From assembly GCA_963921825.1 (NCBI GenBank), contig OY997588.1, forward strand, positions 136,865,203-136,929,202: a stretch of 64,000 bases of DNA, given 5' to 3'. This DNA comes from Erodium maritimum (taxonomy: Eukaryota; Streptophyta; Magnoliopsida; Geraniales; Geraniaceae). The position numbers and the translations under genes were made by a program. Positions 54,330 to 64,000 of this stretch are shown in pieces. The notes beneath the pieces are model-generated. The model had not been told where the DNA came from. It searched no databases and was given only the letters and a program-made list of their open reading frames with translations. Numbering within the stretch: position 1 is the first letter of the stretch; each line of letters opens with the position of its first letter.

Positions 54330-55900
54330 TTTTTGATCTTAAACATAAGATTTTACTCATTAAGAGTGAGAGGCAACATATTGAAGACAGAAAAAAATAA
54401 AATAAAGGGTAAGACATAGTTTCAGACAAACCTGAAGCGCTTACTTTGTGACAAAACTGTGTGGTTATTCTACGTGACAATTTAGAGGGTGGTTCCTTAT
54501 TCTCATGCAAGCGCGCTTTTATCACTCACACTTTTCTTGGATCTACTCGGGTGGACTTATTTTGCCTAACAAACACTTTGATCCTTCGGAGGAGACCCTT
54601 GGGGGGTGATGAGGATGATGTCAGGTAACAGAGGAGGTCTCCAGGAAAAGAATGACGCTTGGGATCGAGTTTTTTCAGAACTCGTTTAGGCGGGGTGTGC
54701 CTCCTCAGCAACAACCCACGGGTCCCCGAGGGATTCATTGATCTTGTGCAAGGTTGCTTTGCAAACCTCGCCTCTTTTCCCTCAGGGTCGGGGTCTTTAT
54801 CACTGCCACGAGGGGAGTGTTTACTAATGCCTTCTTCTTCTGAATTGAGTAGAGCAAAACAGAGTTCGTGTCGTGTGGGGGGTGTGCATTACTTTTCCTC
54901 GTTTCCCCACAACTCCCATTGGGAGCTAGGCCTACAAGTCCTTGGATGTTAACTTGAACACCTTCTGGCTAGATAGGAGATCCTGTGTCACCCTGTCCTC
55001 CGGTGTCTATACCACCTTGGTCCAAAGGGTGGTGGGCCAACCAAGAGAGGAACGTGCTTTTGGCTCCAAGGGCAGGCTGGTTCATTATGTGGAAGATCTT
55101 ATGTCATGCTCTGATGGTTGGGACGCAATGGTCCAAACCCCAGCGAGCAGTCTAGTCGCTCCAGGCTAGGTGAGGCCTTGGGGATGAATAAGGCCTGACC
55201 AGTCCCTCTGCACTCCCTTGCTCAAGTTCGGGGCCTCTGTAACCCTTAATGATAGGTTAAGCCTAGAGCCCGAGGAGCTGTCCATCCTCGTTCCACCATG
55301 GCAGTCCACGTGGATACGCCTTATGCAGTCGCAGGTGAAGAAAAAACACGGAAGACGCTCGTACTATAGTTGAGCTCGGATCTAGGGCATGTGCCTTGCT
55401 AGGTACCAGTAAATTTTCCGATAAAGTAGGCTAGCCAAGTCCTTTCAAAACCCGTACCCAGAGGTTTTCCCCAGGCCATGGTCGAGTCATTAGGCTAGAC
55501 TTCCACGAACCCCCTGAGGGACTCCCCAACCGTGATCTTGGTGGTGGCGGTGAGGACATCCGGGGGGAGATAAAACACCCCCACCCACAGGTTTGTCGAG
55601 TTAACGTGCGGGAGGATGTCCTCCTGGATGAGGGGTGCACATTTGAACGACCGCGGCTCGTCTGGATGGACCCAATCCTTCCTGCTTGTGATGTGAAGAA
55701 GAAGTCGGATATTCCCCAACCCATGTTCTTGATGACGAGACCCTCACGATCCCATACCTTCATCATGAGGCCTTCCATCATCATGCGGTTGTACTTCCAA
55801 GGGTTGAAGAGGCAGCCCCCAAGTCAAAAGCTGTTTGGACTTTGCGCTGCTGGAACATTCTTGAAGGAGAGATATACACAAATTGAATTCTTACTAAAAA
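54330..55900 (-). mobile_element. LINE-derived element with ORF1 domain, 3' A-tail
   Basis: On the minus strand a DUF4283-like coding relic (55800-55431) is followed by about 1.1 kb of decayed sequence that ends in TTAAGATCAAAAAAAATATC near 54330, a LINE-type A-rich 3' end. ORF2 (endonuclease/RT) is not recognisable, so there has been an internal deletion or heavy decay. Confidence 0.5.
55431..55800 (-). pseudogene. DUF4283 domain (LINE ORF1) relic
   Basis: Across two frames the minus strand reads MMMEGLMMKVWDREGLVIKN, then HITSRKDWVHPDEPRSFKC and NSTNLWVGVFYLPPDVL, ESLRGFVEV. This follows the plant DUF4283 pattern: a 'W.....+..+G...FLF.F....D...v....PW.F....L.L' core and the following 'FWV+.....P.....i...+G.+...+e.D'. 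DUF4283 proteins are the nucleic-acid-binding ORF1 of plant LINEs, usually with a CCHC_4 zinc knuckle further on; I do not see the knuckle. One frameshift and a stop are present. Confidence 0.6.
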
Positions 55901-56083
55901 AATAAGGAATGCCATTCTTTTAAATCCTTGAGTCCTATGTCCGCCTACAAGTTCTGTTAGTATTGAGTTGTCGGTGATTTACACAAAAATAGGTTGATGA
56001 CTTTGATTTTGAAAATTTGATAATATATTAAGGATACATTTGTCATATGGGTGTTTGATAGTGTACTAATATAATAATATAAA

Positions 56084-57427
56084 GGGTAAACTTCATCCCA
56101 CTACCCTAAAAAAACTTAAATTTCAACCCACTACCCTAACGAAACTTAGTTTCATCCCACTACCCTAACAAAACATTTAGTGTCAATTTGATACCTACCG
56201 TTAGTTTTTCATCCATTTTGGATGGAAAATGGTCATGTGCCTGGCACATGACCCTACTTTTTCAGAAATTGACCATATTACCCTTGGCTCCCTTAAAACC
56301 CTAATGCCTCTTTCTTTTATTGTTCTTCTCTCCTTTTCCTTTCAAAAAATTCAGATTTCAATTTCTCACACACCATAGCCGACTCCTCCTTCCTCTCCAT
56401 GGTAGTGAACGCGCCGAGCTCCAGGGACTCACCAGATATCTCCCCCGTGAACGTGCCGAGCTTCAAGGACTCGCCGGAGCATCACCTACGTCATCGACCT
56501 CGGTCAGCAACACCCTTTTTCTGGGCTTCTCTCTCTTCGCTGGTCTGCAAACTCGTGGCTCCCCAGATCCCTTCAAGCTCTGGAGCAACACGAGCTTGGT
56601 AGAGAAGCAGTTCGAAGGAGGGTTCTATCCAGATCTGCAAGCTCAGTTTGGGTTGATTTTCATTGGGGGATTGATGACCAAGATTTTTATTGGGTTGGGT
56701 TGATTTTCATTGGGTGATTTGTTCTTCATGAGAAGTTGGGGAAACGGAGAGGAGGATGCCGACGAAGACCAAGGACGAAGATGTTTGATTTTTTTGTAAT
56801 ACTTAATTTTATAAAAAAAGAAAAAACAGTAAGAAAAAAGAACAACAAATAATTTTACAGGAATAATTTTGGAAAAAGCATTATTAATAATAAAAAATAA
56901 TTTATAAAAACTGAGTTTTATTGTAAATGTAAAAATTGATTTTAACATATTTTTAAATTTTTAAATCTGATTTTTATATATTTTTAAAATTTTAAATCTG
57001 ATTTTTTTATATCTTAAAATTTTAAAACTGATTTTTTAAAGTAAATTCTAAAATTTTAAAATAAAATTTTAATTTATAAAACAAAAACTGATTTAAAAAA
57101 TAATTTCTGATTTTTTAAAATAATTTCTGATTTTTTAAAATAAATTTAAAAAAATGATTTAAATTTTAATTTTTTATAAAATAAAAAATGATTTATATAA
57201 ACTAAAATAAAATTTTGAAAACCAGTGGCATGCTCCTGAAAATTTAAGTGTTAATAAGGGGTATTTTAGACTTTTTATCATTTTCCATCCAAAAATGGAT
57301 GTCAAGATAACGGTAAGTATCAAATTGACACTAAATGTTTTGTTAGCGTAATGGGATGAAACTAAGTTTCGTTAGGGTAGTGGGTTGGAATTTAAGTTTT
57401 TTTAGGGTAGTGGGATGAAGTTTACCC
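56084..57427. mobile_element. Pack-MULE-like Mutator element, perfect 9-bp TSD
   Basis: Inverted terminal repeats of about 150 bp begin GGGTAAACTTCATCCCAC and contain a staggered motif CCCACTACCCTAAC repeated three times. Flanks are identical: TAATATAAA at 56075-56083 and 57428-57436. Inside, 56281-56790 is GC-richer, gene-like DNA beginning AAAACCCTAATGCC, while 56800-57230 is extremely AT-rich. There is no transposase. Its right end is shared with the truncated element at 9415-9878. Confidence 0.88.
56320..56703 (+). other. Open frame in captured DNA of the Mutator element
   Basis: 127 codons with no recognised domain. The DNA includes a direct duplication of about 42 bp (GTGAACGxGCCGAGCTxCA at 56405 and 56447). 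A second overlapping frame is equally open, so the true frame is uncertain. It probably derives from the 5' end of a host gene taken up by the transposon. Confidence 0.3.
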
Positions 57428-57537
57428 TAATATAAACTAATAACAAACAAAGGACTCTCGTACATATATTTAAGTTAGTGTGTTTGTTTTAGATAACTAT
57501 GGTTCGAATTATGTCAAGTACAAATATTAGACTACTT

Positions 57538-58252
57538 TTTTTATACGAAAAGGAAACTTATCGTATTAACCAAAAGAAAAGAGTCAATACATGAAACAGG
57601 CGATATCAATCCCCCATTCATAAATTCTGAAACAACTATTGAAGACAAATTCAGTTTTGAAATTAAACAGAAATTGCGATATAAGAAACCTCTGCCTAGG
57701 ATGACGCCTAAACGCTGCTTGATCCCATGGTGAGGACTCGTTTCTCGTGACGAGTGCTACCGAACACGGGTATTTAGGAGGAATGGAATCGGGGAGCAGG
57801 AGGTTCCTCCTCAATTGCGCCCCACGAACTTTCGTATGATTAGACCTTGCAAAAAAAATTGACAAAATAAAAAATACCAAACGATTAGCTCAACCTGTAA
57901 TCGGGAGAAAATCAAAGAAGAGGCAATAATGGATACAATGATGGACGAATCAAAGGCAGTGGAGGCTGATTGGAAATTCAAGACAACGAGGGAAAAGACG
58001 ATGGAGAAATTGGGGTCCTTGATGGAGAAATCAGAGAGGAGAAGAAGATCATCCTTTGTTCCATCGCCGAAGTACCAGAACGTCGACGAGGATTGTGATT
58101 ACAGAATGGGCTCGATACGTGACCGGGAGAGACACCATTGGTGACGTGGAGAAGTCAATATGGCTAACAACGACGAAACCCTAACCGACATGAAATTAGT
58201 TGACCTATTCTCTTGGAATTAATCTCTTAATCCACGGATCAAAAATACGTAT
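57538..58252 (-). mobile_element. Retroposon with 11-bp target duplication
   Basis: Flanked by TTAGACTACTT on both sides (57527-57537 and 58253-58263). On the minus strand it starts at 58252, passes GGTTAGGGTTTCGTCG (58167-58182 region), a gene-like segment with a 71-codon opposite-strand frame, and TAAACGCTGC-type sequence, and ends with TTTCCTTTTCGTATAAAAAA. Variable-length target duplications and an A-rich end mean a non-LTR retroposon. With 715 bp and no RT it is either a SINE-like element or an internally deleted LINE. It resembles 5815-6720 in layout. Confidence 0.7.
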
Positions 58253-58399
58253 TTAGACTACTTAATTTTTGACTGAAAATAAATATATTATTTACACTTT
58301 TTCAATGAATACGATTAAAATATAATTAAAACAGCTTGTCCATTGGAGGGTGGGAGTAGGGGTCCCTCGTTGAGATCATCAGCTGATCCTCGATCAATA

Positions 58400-59240
58400 T
58401 TAGTACGATCACTACATGGTAAACCTATCTCATGAACAAACTGGGACTATCTAGGGGGATCATCAGGACACCAAACCCGACTATTCTCCCCGGAGGAACC
58501 AAGTCAAAATAGGAGACAAGGAAGACACAAAGACCCAAAGCCTAGTCAAGAGCCAACTGGGCGGCAACCAAGGGCTAATAATGCTCCTAAGGGAGGGCGC
58601 ATGATCATCCAAGAAGATTCCCCAAAGAATCTGGCCACTACTTTAGTGTCTGCTGGTAGGAAAAGGCCGACAAGGGAAGAGGGGAGCCGAAATCGGAAGG
58701 CTCCACTAGATCAAGGGAGGCGACAAATGCAGTGACGGGGGCTATATGCACCCTCACCTTGCCGAATGAGTCTGAGGTGGTCTAGTAGGGGGTTGGCCAG
58801 TATCACCGCCCTACTGGATGTAAGGTGGCAGAGGTTCCACAAAAATCTGGAATGGTACCCTCCTACCTTCTCGGAGGCCAACAATTCCGCGTTATGGAGC
58901 CTTACTTATATCATTCCAGGGAGGACGACGCAAGCTGACATCCTGGGGAAGTATCTAGTCCACCACAGTACCCCTCCGGAAATGGGTCCGCTCTACCCTA
59001 GCTTCCAATCCAAATTTGTTGTATCGGTGTCTCTCGACGCTACCGCAATATCCCTTTCTGAACATATCAGCGAAGTGGTTCGGTTCAAAGAGCTAGTTTT
59101 CATTATGTTTCGATTCATTGCTGTTAGTTTGCTTTTTTCAGTACGCTTATTGTGGTGTTCGGTAGTTCTTCTGTCATTTATCCAATATTTATTTATAATA
59201 TCAAATCGTTTACCTGTCAAAAACAATTTAAACGTACGAG
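58400..59240 (+). mobile_element. Dispersed 3'-tailed repeat, copy 3, with ORF-like 5' part
   Basis: 58740-59235 matches copies 1 and 2 (GCCGAATGAGTCTGAGG, GGGAGGACGACGC, ATTTATAATATCAAATCGTT, then CAAAAACAA). Immediately upstream an open frame from about 58508 to 58733 reads RRQGRHKDPKPSQEPTGRQ ... SAGRKRPTREEGSRNRK and stops with TGA. Its Arg/Pro/Lys-rich end resembles the tail of plant LINE ORF1 proteins, suggesting the 3' repeat is the untranslated end of a LINE-like element. That link is inference. Confidence 0.5.
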
Positions 59241-59461
59241 AGATTATTTAAATTACATATAGTCTACAAATAGTAGAAAAAACATTAAGTTATACATAGT
59301 GTCGAAATATAGGAAGAGGAATGAAAATAAATATAATAATATCCTCTATAATATTCTTGCAAAGTATAGGTTATTCAAGACCCCCATAATAAATACAAAG
59401 TTGCTGATGACATGGCAGCCCTTGCCCACCAACATAGTTAGAAAAAGAAAAACAAAACTAG

Positions 59462-59469
59462 TATAAATT
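59462..59469 (+). promoter_or_regulatory. TATA box of the DUF1677 gene
   Basis: TATAAATT about 90 bp upstream of the ATG at 59557, giving a leader of roughly 60 bp. Confidence 0.55.
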
Positions 59470-59556
59470 TGAGTCCATATAGCTTCTACATTTTCACCTC
59501 AAATTGTATGAGCTAAACAAGCCCTTACAACCCTTGATCCCTCCCAAATTAACATC

Positions 59557-60114
59557 ATGACTCCATCAATAGATCAAACAAAGACGAGCGATCACAATAT
59601 GGTTCCCACCAAGCCCTCAAGGCTGTCTACGGACAGCCTTCAAAGAAGCTTATCCGACATCTCCTTCGACATGATCAAGGAACCAGTGCTCGACCATGTC
59701 GGAAAAGCAGTACTCCCAGCGATACCGGAGGTGGAGGACGCCAAGTGCGAGTGCTGCGGGTTGTGCGAGGAGTGCACGCCGGAGTACATAAGGCGGGTCC
59801 GGGACAGGTTCTCCGGGAAGCTTGTGTGCGGGTTGTGCGGAGAGGCGGTGAAGGAAGAGATGGCCAAAAATGGAGGGAACAGAGAGGAGGCCTTGGAGGA
59901 GCATATGAGCGACTGCATGAGGTTCAATAGGGTTGATAGGGCGTATCCGGTGTTGTACCAAGCTGAGGCCATGAGAGAGATGTTGAGGAAGTGCTCGAGC
60001 AAAGGTGATAAGAGTGTAAGCCCTAACAAAGGAGGGAAGAGCCGCATTGCCAGGAGCTCCAGTTGTATTCCGGCCATCGCTAGGCCGGTCGGTGACCGGA
60101 CTTTGGTGAAATGA
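59557..60114 (+). CDS. DUF1677 family protein
   Basis: An intact single-exon gene of 185 residues. The centre carries the plant DUF1677 signature: CECCGLCEECTPEYIRRVRD, then LVCGLCGEAVKEEMA, with Cys pairs spaced like a small zinc-binding module, followed by EEHMSDCMRFN. The N-terminus is Ser/Thr-rich (LSTDSLQRSLSDISFDMIKE) and the C-terminus basic with SRIARSSSCIPAIAR. The function of the family is unknown; it is restricted to land plants. The start is the first ATG after the TATA box and matches family length. The gene is intact, GC-rich against an AT-rich background, and stands alone between repeats. Confidence 0.93.
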   Translation: MTPSIDQTKTSDHNMVPTKPSRLSTDSLQRSLSDISFDMIKEPVLDHVGKAVLPAIPEVEDAKCECCGLCEECTPEYIRRVRDRFSGKLVCGLCGEAVKEEMAKNGGNREEALEEHMSDCMRFNRVDRAYPVLYQAEAMREMLRKCSSKGDKSVSPNKGGKSRIARSSSCIPAIARPVGDRTLVK

Positions 60115-60117
60115 AGT

Positions 60118-60470
60118 AGATGTGTCATGTGGTGTCTATTTGGTTCCTAGCTAACTTTACTTTGCTCTTATCTGAGGGACGAGTTTCATGTTATATATGA
60201 TATAACTTCCAACTTCTATTTACTACAAACGAGTGTAACGTATATAAAATAAGAAGGAAACTAATTGGTAAAGCTACTCCAAATTAGTGATCTCATATTT
60301 AGGTGTACTGGGTTCTTAGGATGACAGGAGATTGGCTTGTGTTTTGTAGGCTTGTAGCTACTCAATTCTCTGTAGTCTATAACTAGATTGTGTTTTATAA
60401 TTTTATTTTTTATTTTAAAAGAGGTTTAATTTAAATTTGTCGTTGCGGATAAAAAAATAACTAAAGACAA
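60118..60470 (+). other. 3' flank of the DUF1677 gene
   Basis: AT-rich DNA with AATAAA-like words that may serve as polyadenylation signals (for example TATAAAATAAG near 60243). No other feature. Confidence 0.4.
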
Positions 60471-60898
60471 TCGTATGCAGGATGTATTGATAATTTCTGG
60501 GACTCGGACCTTTTTGGGTTTACTTTCATTTTCCGCTCTCAGTCGCACTCATTTCCGCGCTCATGGCATCGATTCCTTCTCATTTGTCGATCCTCTTCCT
60601 CGTCTGTCGTCTGTACATCGCCCCACCACGGCCCGCCCGACGCAATGGGGCATGTGGCTCAACAACTAGAGCAACGATCTTTCCCCTGTCTTGGTCCGTT
60701 GTCACCCCTCTTGTTGCTGGCTGAAAACGGCTACATGGGACCTCTTGCCTCTATCCCCGATGATCGCTCTCCAACTGCCTGGCTTACCACGCCACCGTCG
60801 TCACCCAGAGAATGAATGGTCGGCTCCGAGACGCCTGATGCCTGATGTCCCCATGGGTGATCGATGATCACCCAGCTCCTTGCCCACATCCGACCGAT
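60470..60898. other. GC-rich segment beside copia G, unidentified
   Basis: Contains CT-rich, gene-like sequence with a 64-codon plus-strand frame (60475-60669) and no domain. The right side merges with the broken end of copia G near 60900. It may be another captured or retroposed fragment. Confidence 0.3.
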
Positions 60899-61325
60899 CT
60901 AGAGGTGCGACCCCTCCGAAAAACTAGAACAGTCAGAGGGCATGGGTCGATACTCGGTTTGGCTGGGATGATGGGATGGGCTAGGGATAAGTTCGGGTTT
61001 CGTGGGAGATGAGGACCAAGGTTGAGGGGCGGTACCGATGAGGGAGAGAATCAGATCAGGCCCAAGTGAAGGTGTAGGGATAGTAGTGGGCCGATCAGGT
61101 AGATTGGGTTCAAAAAACAAATGAGTTTGGATGAATGAGTAGGCGGGTTTGGATAGAAAATCATAGGCATGGTATGAAGGGGGTAAATGAAGATGCAAAA
61201 GGAAACACCGATTCATCAAATAACACATGTCTCGAAATAATAAATTTATTTGTTTTTAAATCAAAACAAACGTACCCTCTATGATTTGAAGGAAATCCGA
61301 AGGAAACACATGGTGTGGAACGAGC

Positions 61326-62452
61326 CTATAGATTATTAATAACGACGGAGGGAAAAGAGGGAAAACACAGACATCCGAAAATACGAAGATGAGAATAGGA
61401 AGGAATGCGATGATAAAGTGCAAATGTAGGATAAGAGAAATTAAGTAATTTAGACGGGAGAATATTTGATAAGTACGTGGACATTGAAATAGCATATTGC
61501 CAGTAAGAAGGGGGAATGGACGCATGAAGGAGTAGGGTACGAACCATATTGTTGAGACTCCGGATTTTGCGTTCTGCACGTCCATTCTGAGAGGAGCTAT
61601 GAGGATACGAAAATCGAAACACCAATCTCAATGAAGCGCCAAATGCACGAAACTGAGAATTGTCAAATTCTTTTCCATTATCGCAATGGAAGCTGTTTAT
61701 GGAGAAATCGAATTGTGTGGAGACATAAACACTGAAGGAATTAAATATCTTGAAAACATCACATTTCTCGCGTAGAGGAAATATCCAGACAAAATTAGTG
61801 AAATCATCAAGTAATACCAAACAATATTTATGGCCAGAAGAGCTCAAAACATGTAACGTACATAAATCAACACGCGCAATATTAAAATGCGCGCAAGTAA
61901 AAGACATAGATGTTTGGAAATGAAGTTTAAAATGTTTTCCAAGTACACATGACTGGAAAACTGAATTAAAGTTATTCTTACAACCAATAAGTTTAACACT
62001 AGGAAGAGAATTAAAAACTGATGCTCCCGGATGACCCAAATGAGAGTGCCACAAATCTGGAGATATAGTTGCAGAAGCTGAAAAGGGAAATGATAAGTGA
62101 GATGAAACATTATATGTGACGGGATAAAAATCGCCTATGCTATTGTATCTCAAAACTGGATGTCCCGTCCAAAAATCCTTCACAGAAAAACCAAGAGGGT
62201 TAAATTCAATCGAGGCATAATTATCACGAACAAATCGGGCATAGAAACTAAATTCTCCACAAGTTTAGGAGCATGGATAAAATCATGTAAGGTGTAATTG
62301 GGATGGGTGAGAAATAAAGATGTCTGACCATAACCAGAGATAGGAATTTGATTTCCATCACCAACAATAACAGAACGAGAAATGCTTGAAATAGCATCAG
62401 AATGTAAGGTACATGTGTTCGTTGTCATATGGGAGGAAGCACCTGAATCCAT
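61326..62452 (-). pseudogene. Copia G protease and integrase
   Basis: 62452-62180 begins with the protease motif MDSGASSHMTTN and continues to VIVGDGNQIPISGYGQ. After a frame change, 62183-61326 (285 residues) gives the pre-integrase motif LWHSHLGHPGASVF..CVLGKH, the integrase core (CLVLLDDFTNFVWIF, HCDNGKEFDNSQF, SSQNGRAERKIRSL) and the tail RIFGCLCFPSF. The HHCC and DDE positions that I can see are kept. The first zinc-motif Cys side is altered (FQSCVLGKH). It ends in a stop where the linker to RT should begin. Confidence 0.88.
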
Positions 62453-62979
62453 GTACCATTGACCATCAGGAGGCTACTGCATAGAAAGATTAGCCATTGC
62501 ATTGGATATATCAGTAGGTATTACCTAATGGGCCTGAGAAGGTGTGGTAGGCCGAGAGCCCAATAATCCCTATTGCCCGTACTAGGATGCTGGCCCACGG
62601 ATCCACTGACCCGGAGCAGCTGGGTATGGACAAGTTGGTTGAGTGGGCTGCTGTTTTTCGGTCCATGGGAGAGGCTGTTGTTGAGCCCAATTATGCAGCC
62701 TGGTCCATAGAATCTGTTGTCCATTCCAGAAAGTGGAAGGTGGGCCAGCCCAATTTGGCCACTAGGAAGACCAGTCATGGGAAGGAGGCCGAGGGACTTG
62801 ACAAGAGTTTCCAGATGAGCTTTTGGATGTCGTGCGACGTCCCTTTTGATTCTCACGGCCGCAAGATTGGCAACGAGCCGAAGCTTTATCATTACCGTCC
62901 CTAACAGTAGGTCTAAGAGCTTGGACATAAAGGGCCGAATTAGAAGAATTCGATGAAGCGTGAACATGCTTTAACTTTA

Positions 62980-63723
62980 AAGTCTCCTCCAACACGAGTT
63001 GCGAACGGGATTCAAAGAAAGGTCGAAACGGGTCGCTTTTCTGAATAATTTGGCAACATTGTCATATGGTTCCGATAATCCCGCAACTAGTTGGAAAACC
63101 AATCGATTGTATGAAACCGAAACTCCCATATTAGACAAATGATTTGCAATTGTTTTCAACTCTTGGCAGAAACTTGACACATTAGCATAACCATCCAATT
63201 TAATAGCAAAAAACTGGTGTTCAAGATACACGATAAGTGAGTGTTTATTGTCCTGAAATATGAGCTGAAGAGAATTCCAAGCTTGGGAAGCCGTACTATC
63301 CGGAGTAATAATAGTTTGGAGGATATAATCAGATATCGTACCGTATATCCACTACATGACCGTGGCGTCAAGACGATCCCAAATATCACTTGAAACATTC
63401 GAGCGGGAGTTAGCCAAAATTGACGGAGTAGGGACATCGACCGGTGGAGAACAGGAGGTCAGGGCGGTTGTCGTGGCTACCGTGACTGTTGTAGTTGTCG
63501 TGGTTGTTGTGACCGATAAGGTTGTTGTCTCAGTGGCCTCGGTGGATGTAGCAGAAGAGGCAACAGCAACCGAGCCGGAGTGAGGAGACGGGGTGATCTC
63601 TGGGAGGATGTGGTGGAGAACCCGATATACCTTGTAGTGAATTTTGAAGAGCTCGGCCCAAGATGAATATTGACCTTTGTCCATATCTGGTGTAATGAGG
63701 ATGGAGCTTCGAATATTTGACAC
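62980..63723 (-). pseudogene. Copia G gag
   Basis: Starts at 63723 (MSNIRSSILITPDMDKGQYS, SSWAELFKIHY), contains a threonine/valine-rich low-complexity run (63440-63560) and reaches a TAG after WDRLDATVM near 63352. In another frame UBN2-like sequence continues: WNSLQLIFQDNKHSLIVYLE, YANVSSFCQELKTIANHL and RLVFQLVAGLSEPYDN. The zinc knuckle region (62760-62980) is scrambled, with only RCQSCGREN visible. Not functional. Confidence 0.82.
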
Positions 63724-63888
63724 CGTGAGGGCCGAATATAGCCTTTGATCAGCTATGGACGCTGATGAGAAGAATAGAAAACGATCGGCTTTGTGAAGGA
63801 GAATGGGTGATCAGTAGAGAAGAAAGAAAAATAGGAATGTATTTGGCGAAAGCTTAAGAAAAAGAAAAAAGTTTTATTTTAGGTAAAA

Positions 63889-63899
63889 CTCTGATACCA
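63889..63899 (-). other. Primer-binding site of copia G
   Basis: The minus strand reads TGGTATCAGAG beside the partial 5' LTR. Confidence 0.75.
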
Positions 63900-64000
63900 T
63901 TTTAAAGTTTAAACCGTATTCGTATATAAACAAGAGAGACTTTCTTTACCCGCAACTCTATTTTTCTCTCTGGAAACCTAGGGTTTTGCGACTTTGTGAG
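63900..64000 (-). repeat. Partial 5' LTR of copia G
   Basis: Only the last 100 bp of this LTR lie in the window; the rest lies to the right. Its 3' end next to the primer site reads ...ACTTTAAAA where CA is expected, so the border may be mutated. No second copy is present in the window. Confidence 0.55.

Larger units (their letters stand above)
60899..64000 (-). mobile_element. Ty1/copia LTR retrotransposon G, 3'-truncated, runs off the right edge
   Basis: On the minus strand: part of the 5' LTR (63900-64000, continuing beyond the window), primer site TGGTATCAGAG (63889-63899), gag, protease and integrase, then a proline-rich linker ending near 60899. RT, RNase H and 3' LTR are absent, so the 3' half is deleted. 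Frames are interrupted several times. The pol is of the same broad group as A and C but clearly different in sequence. Confidence 0.88.

Noticed and set aside
62587-62904. 105-residue plus-strand frame
   Set aside because: It is the antisense of the decayed zinc-knuckle region of copia G.
1-64000. Endogenous pararetrovirus, organelle DNA insertions, rRNA genes and microRNA hairpins
   Set aside because: Looked for coat/movement-protein-type RT polyproteins, chloroplast or mitochondrial genes, rRNA stretches and compact miRNA-like hairpins; nothing supportable was seen, although short organelle insertions could escape reading by eye.

Overview
The window is nuclear DNA of a flowering plant, most likely a eudicot. 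This rests on split plant genes with AT-rich GT..AG introns, plant-only families (DUF761, DUF1677, a DUF2828 fragment), plant Ty1/copia and L1-type elements, and long-TIR Mutator elements with 9-bp target duplications. I cannot name the species. Most of the 64 kb is transposable element sequence in several layers; only two ordinary intact genes are visible, plus two damaged host genes.

Layout. 312-5261: copia element A (minus, TSD GAGAT) carrying a nested mini LTR element (TRIM). 5262-13000: retroposon remnants, two related fold-back elements sitting in (TA)n tracts, and a cluster of DNA transposons: a truncated Mutator TIR, a 447-bp Mutator MITE, a Tourist/Harbinger MITE, and a Pack-MULE holding a piece of a DUF2828 gene. 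13004-13561: an intact DUF761 gene. 13.6-20.6 kb: AT-rich spacer, a LINE 3' end, an old copia gag remnant and retroposons. 20819-21141: a truncated Bet v 1/START-like gene (lachrymatory-factor-synthase type).

21170-33037: a monoacylglycerol-lipase-type alpha/beta hydrolase gene on the minus strand. Its seven exons can be followed across two introns that each hold a copia element (C, 21923-26501, young with an intact pol; D, 28182-32519). The promoter region and splice sites are still readable, but exons 1 and 7 carry frameshifts, so I call it a pseudogene. 33450-35256 is a Harbinger element with a decayed transposase; 35.7-36.8 kb resembles a Ptta/En/Spm transposase relic.

38729-47100: copia element E, whose left end is an 800-bp head-to-head LTR palindrome in place of a normal 5' LTR. 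47393-49893: a 5'-truncated L1-type LINE with RT, zf-RVT and RNase H. 50.5-59.2 kb: two copies of a dispersed 3'-tailed repeat (a third lies at 18.7 kb), two more long-TIR Mutator elements with captured GC-rich DNA, a DUF4283 (LINE ORF1) relic and a retroposon with an 11-bp TSD. 59557-60114: an intact DUF1677 gene. 60.9-64.0 kb: a truncated copia element (G, minus) running off the right edge.

The elements work as layers, not as a pathway: gene introns and older repeats serve as landing sites. The parts most worth a second look are the LTR palindrome, the gag-less but pol-intact copia C, the fold-back pair in TA tracts, the DUF2828 Pack-MULE and the unclassified retroposon families. All alignments and divergence figures were made by eye from the sequence.
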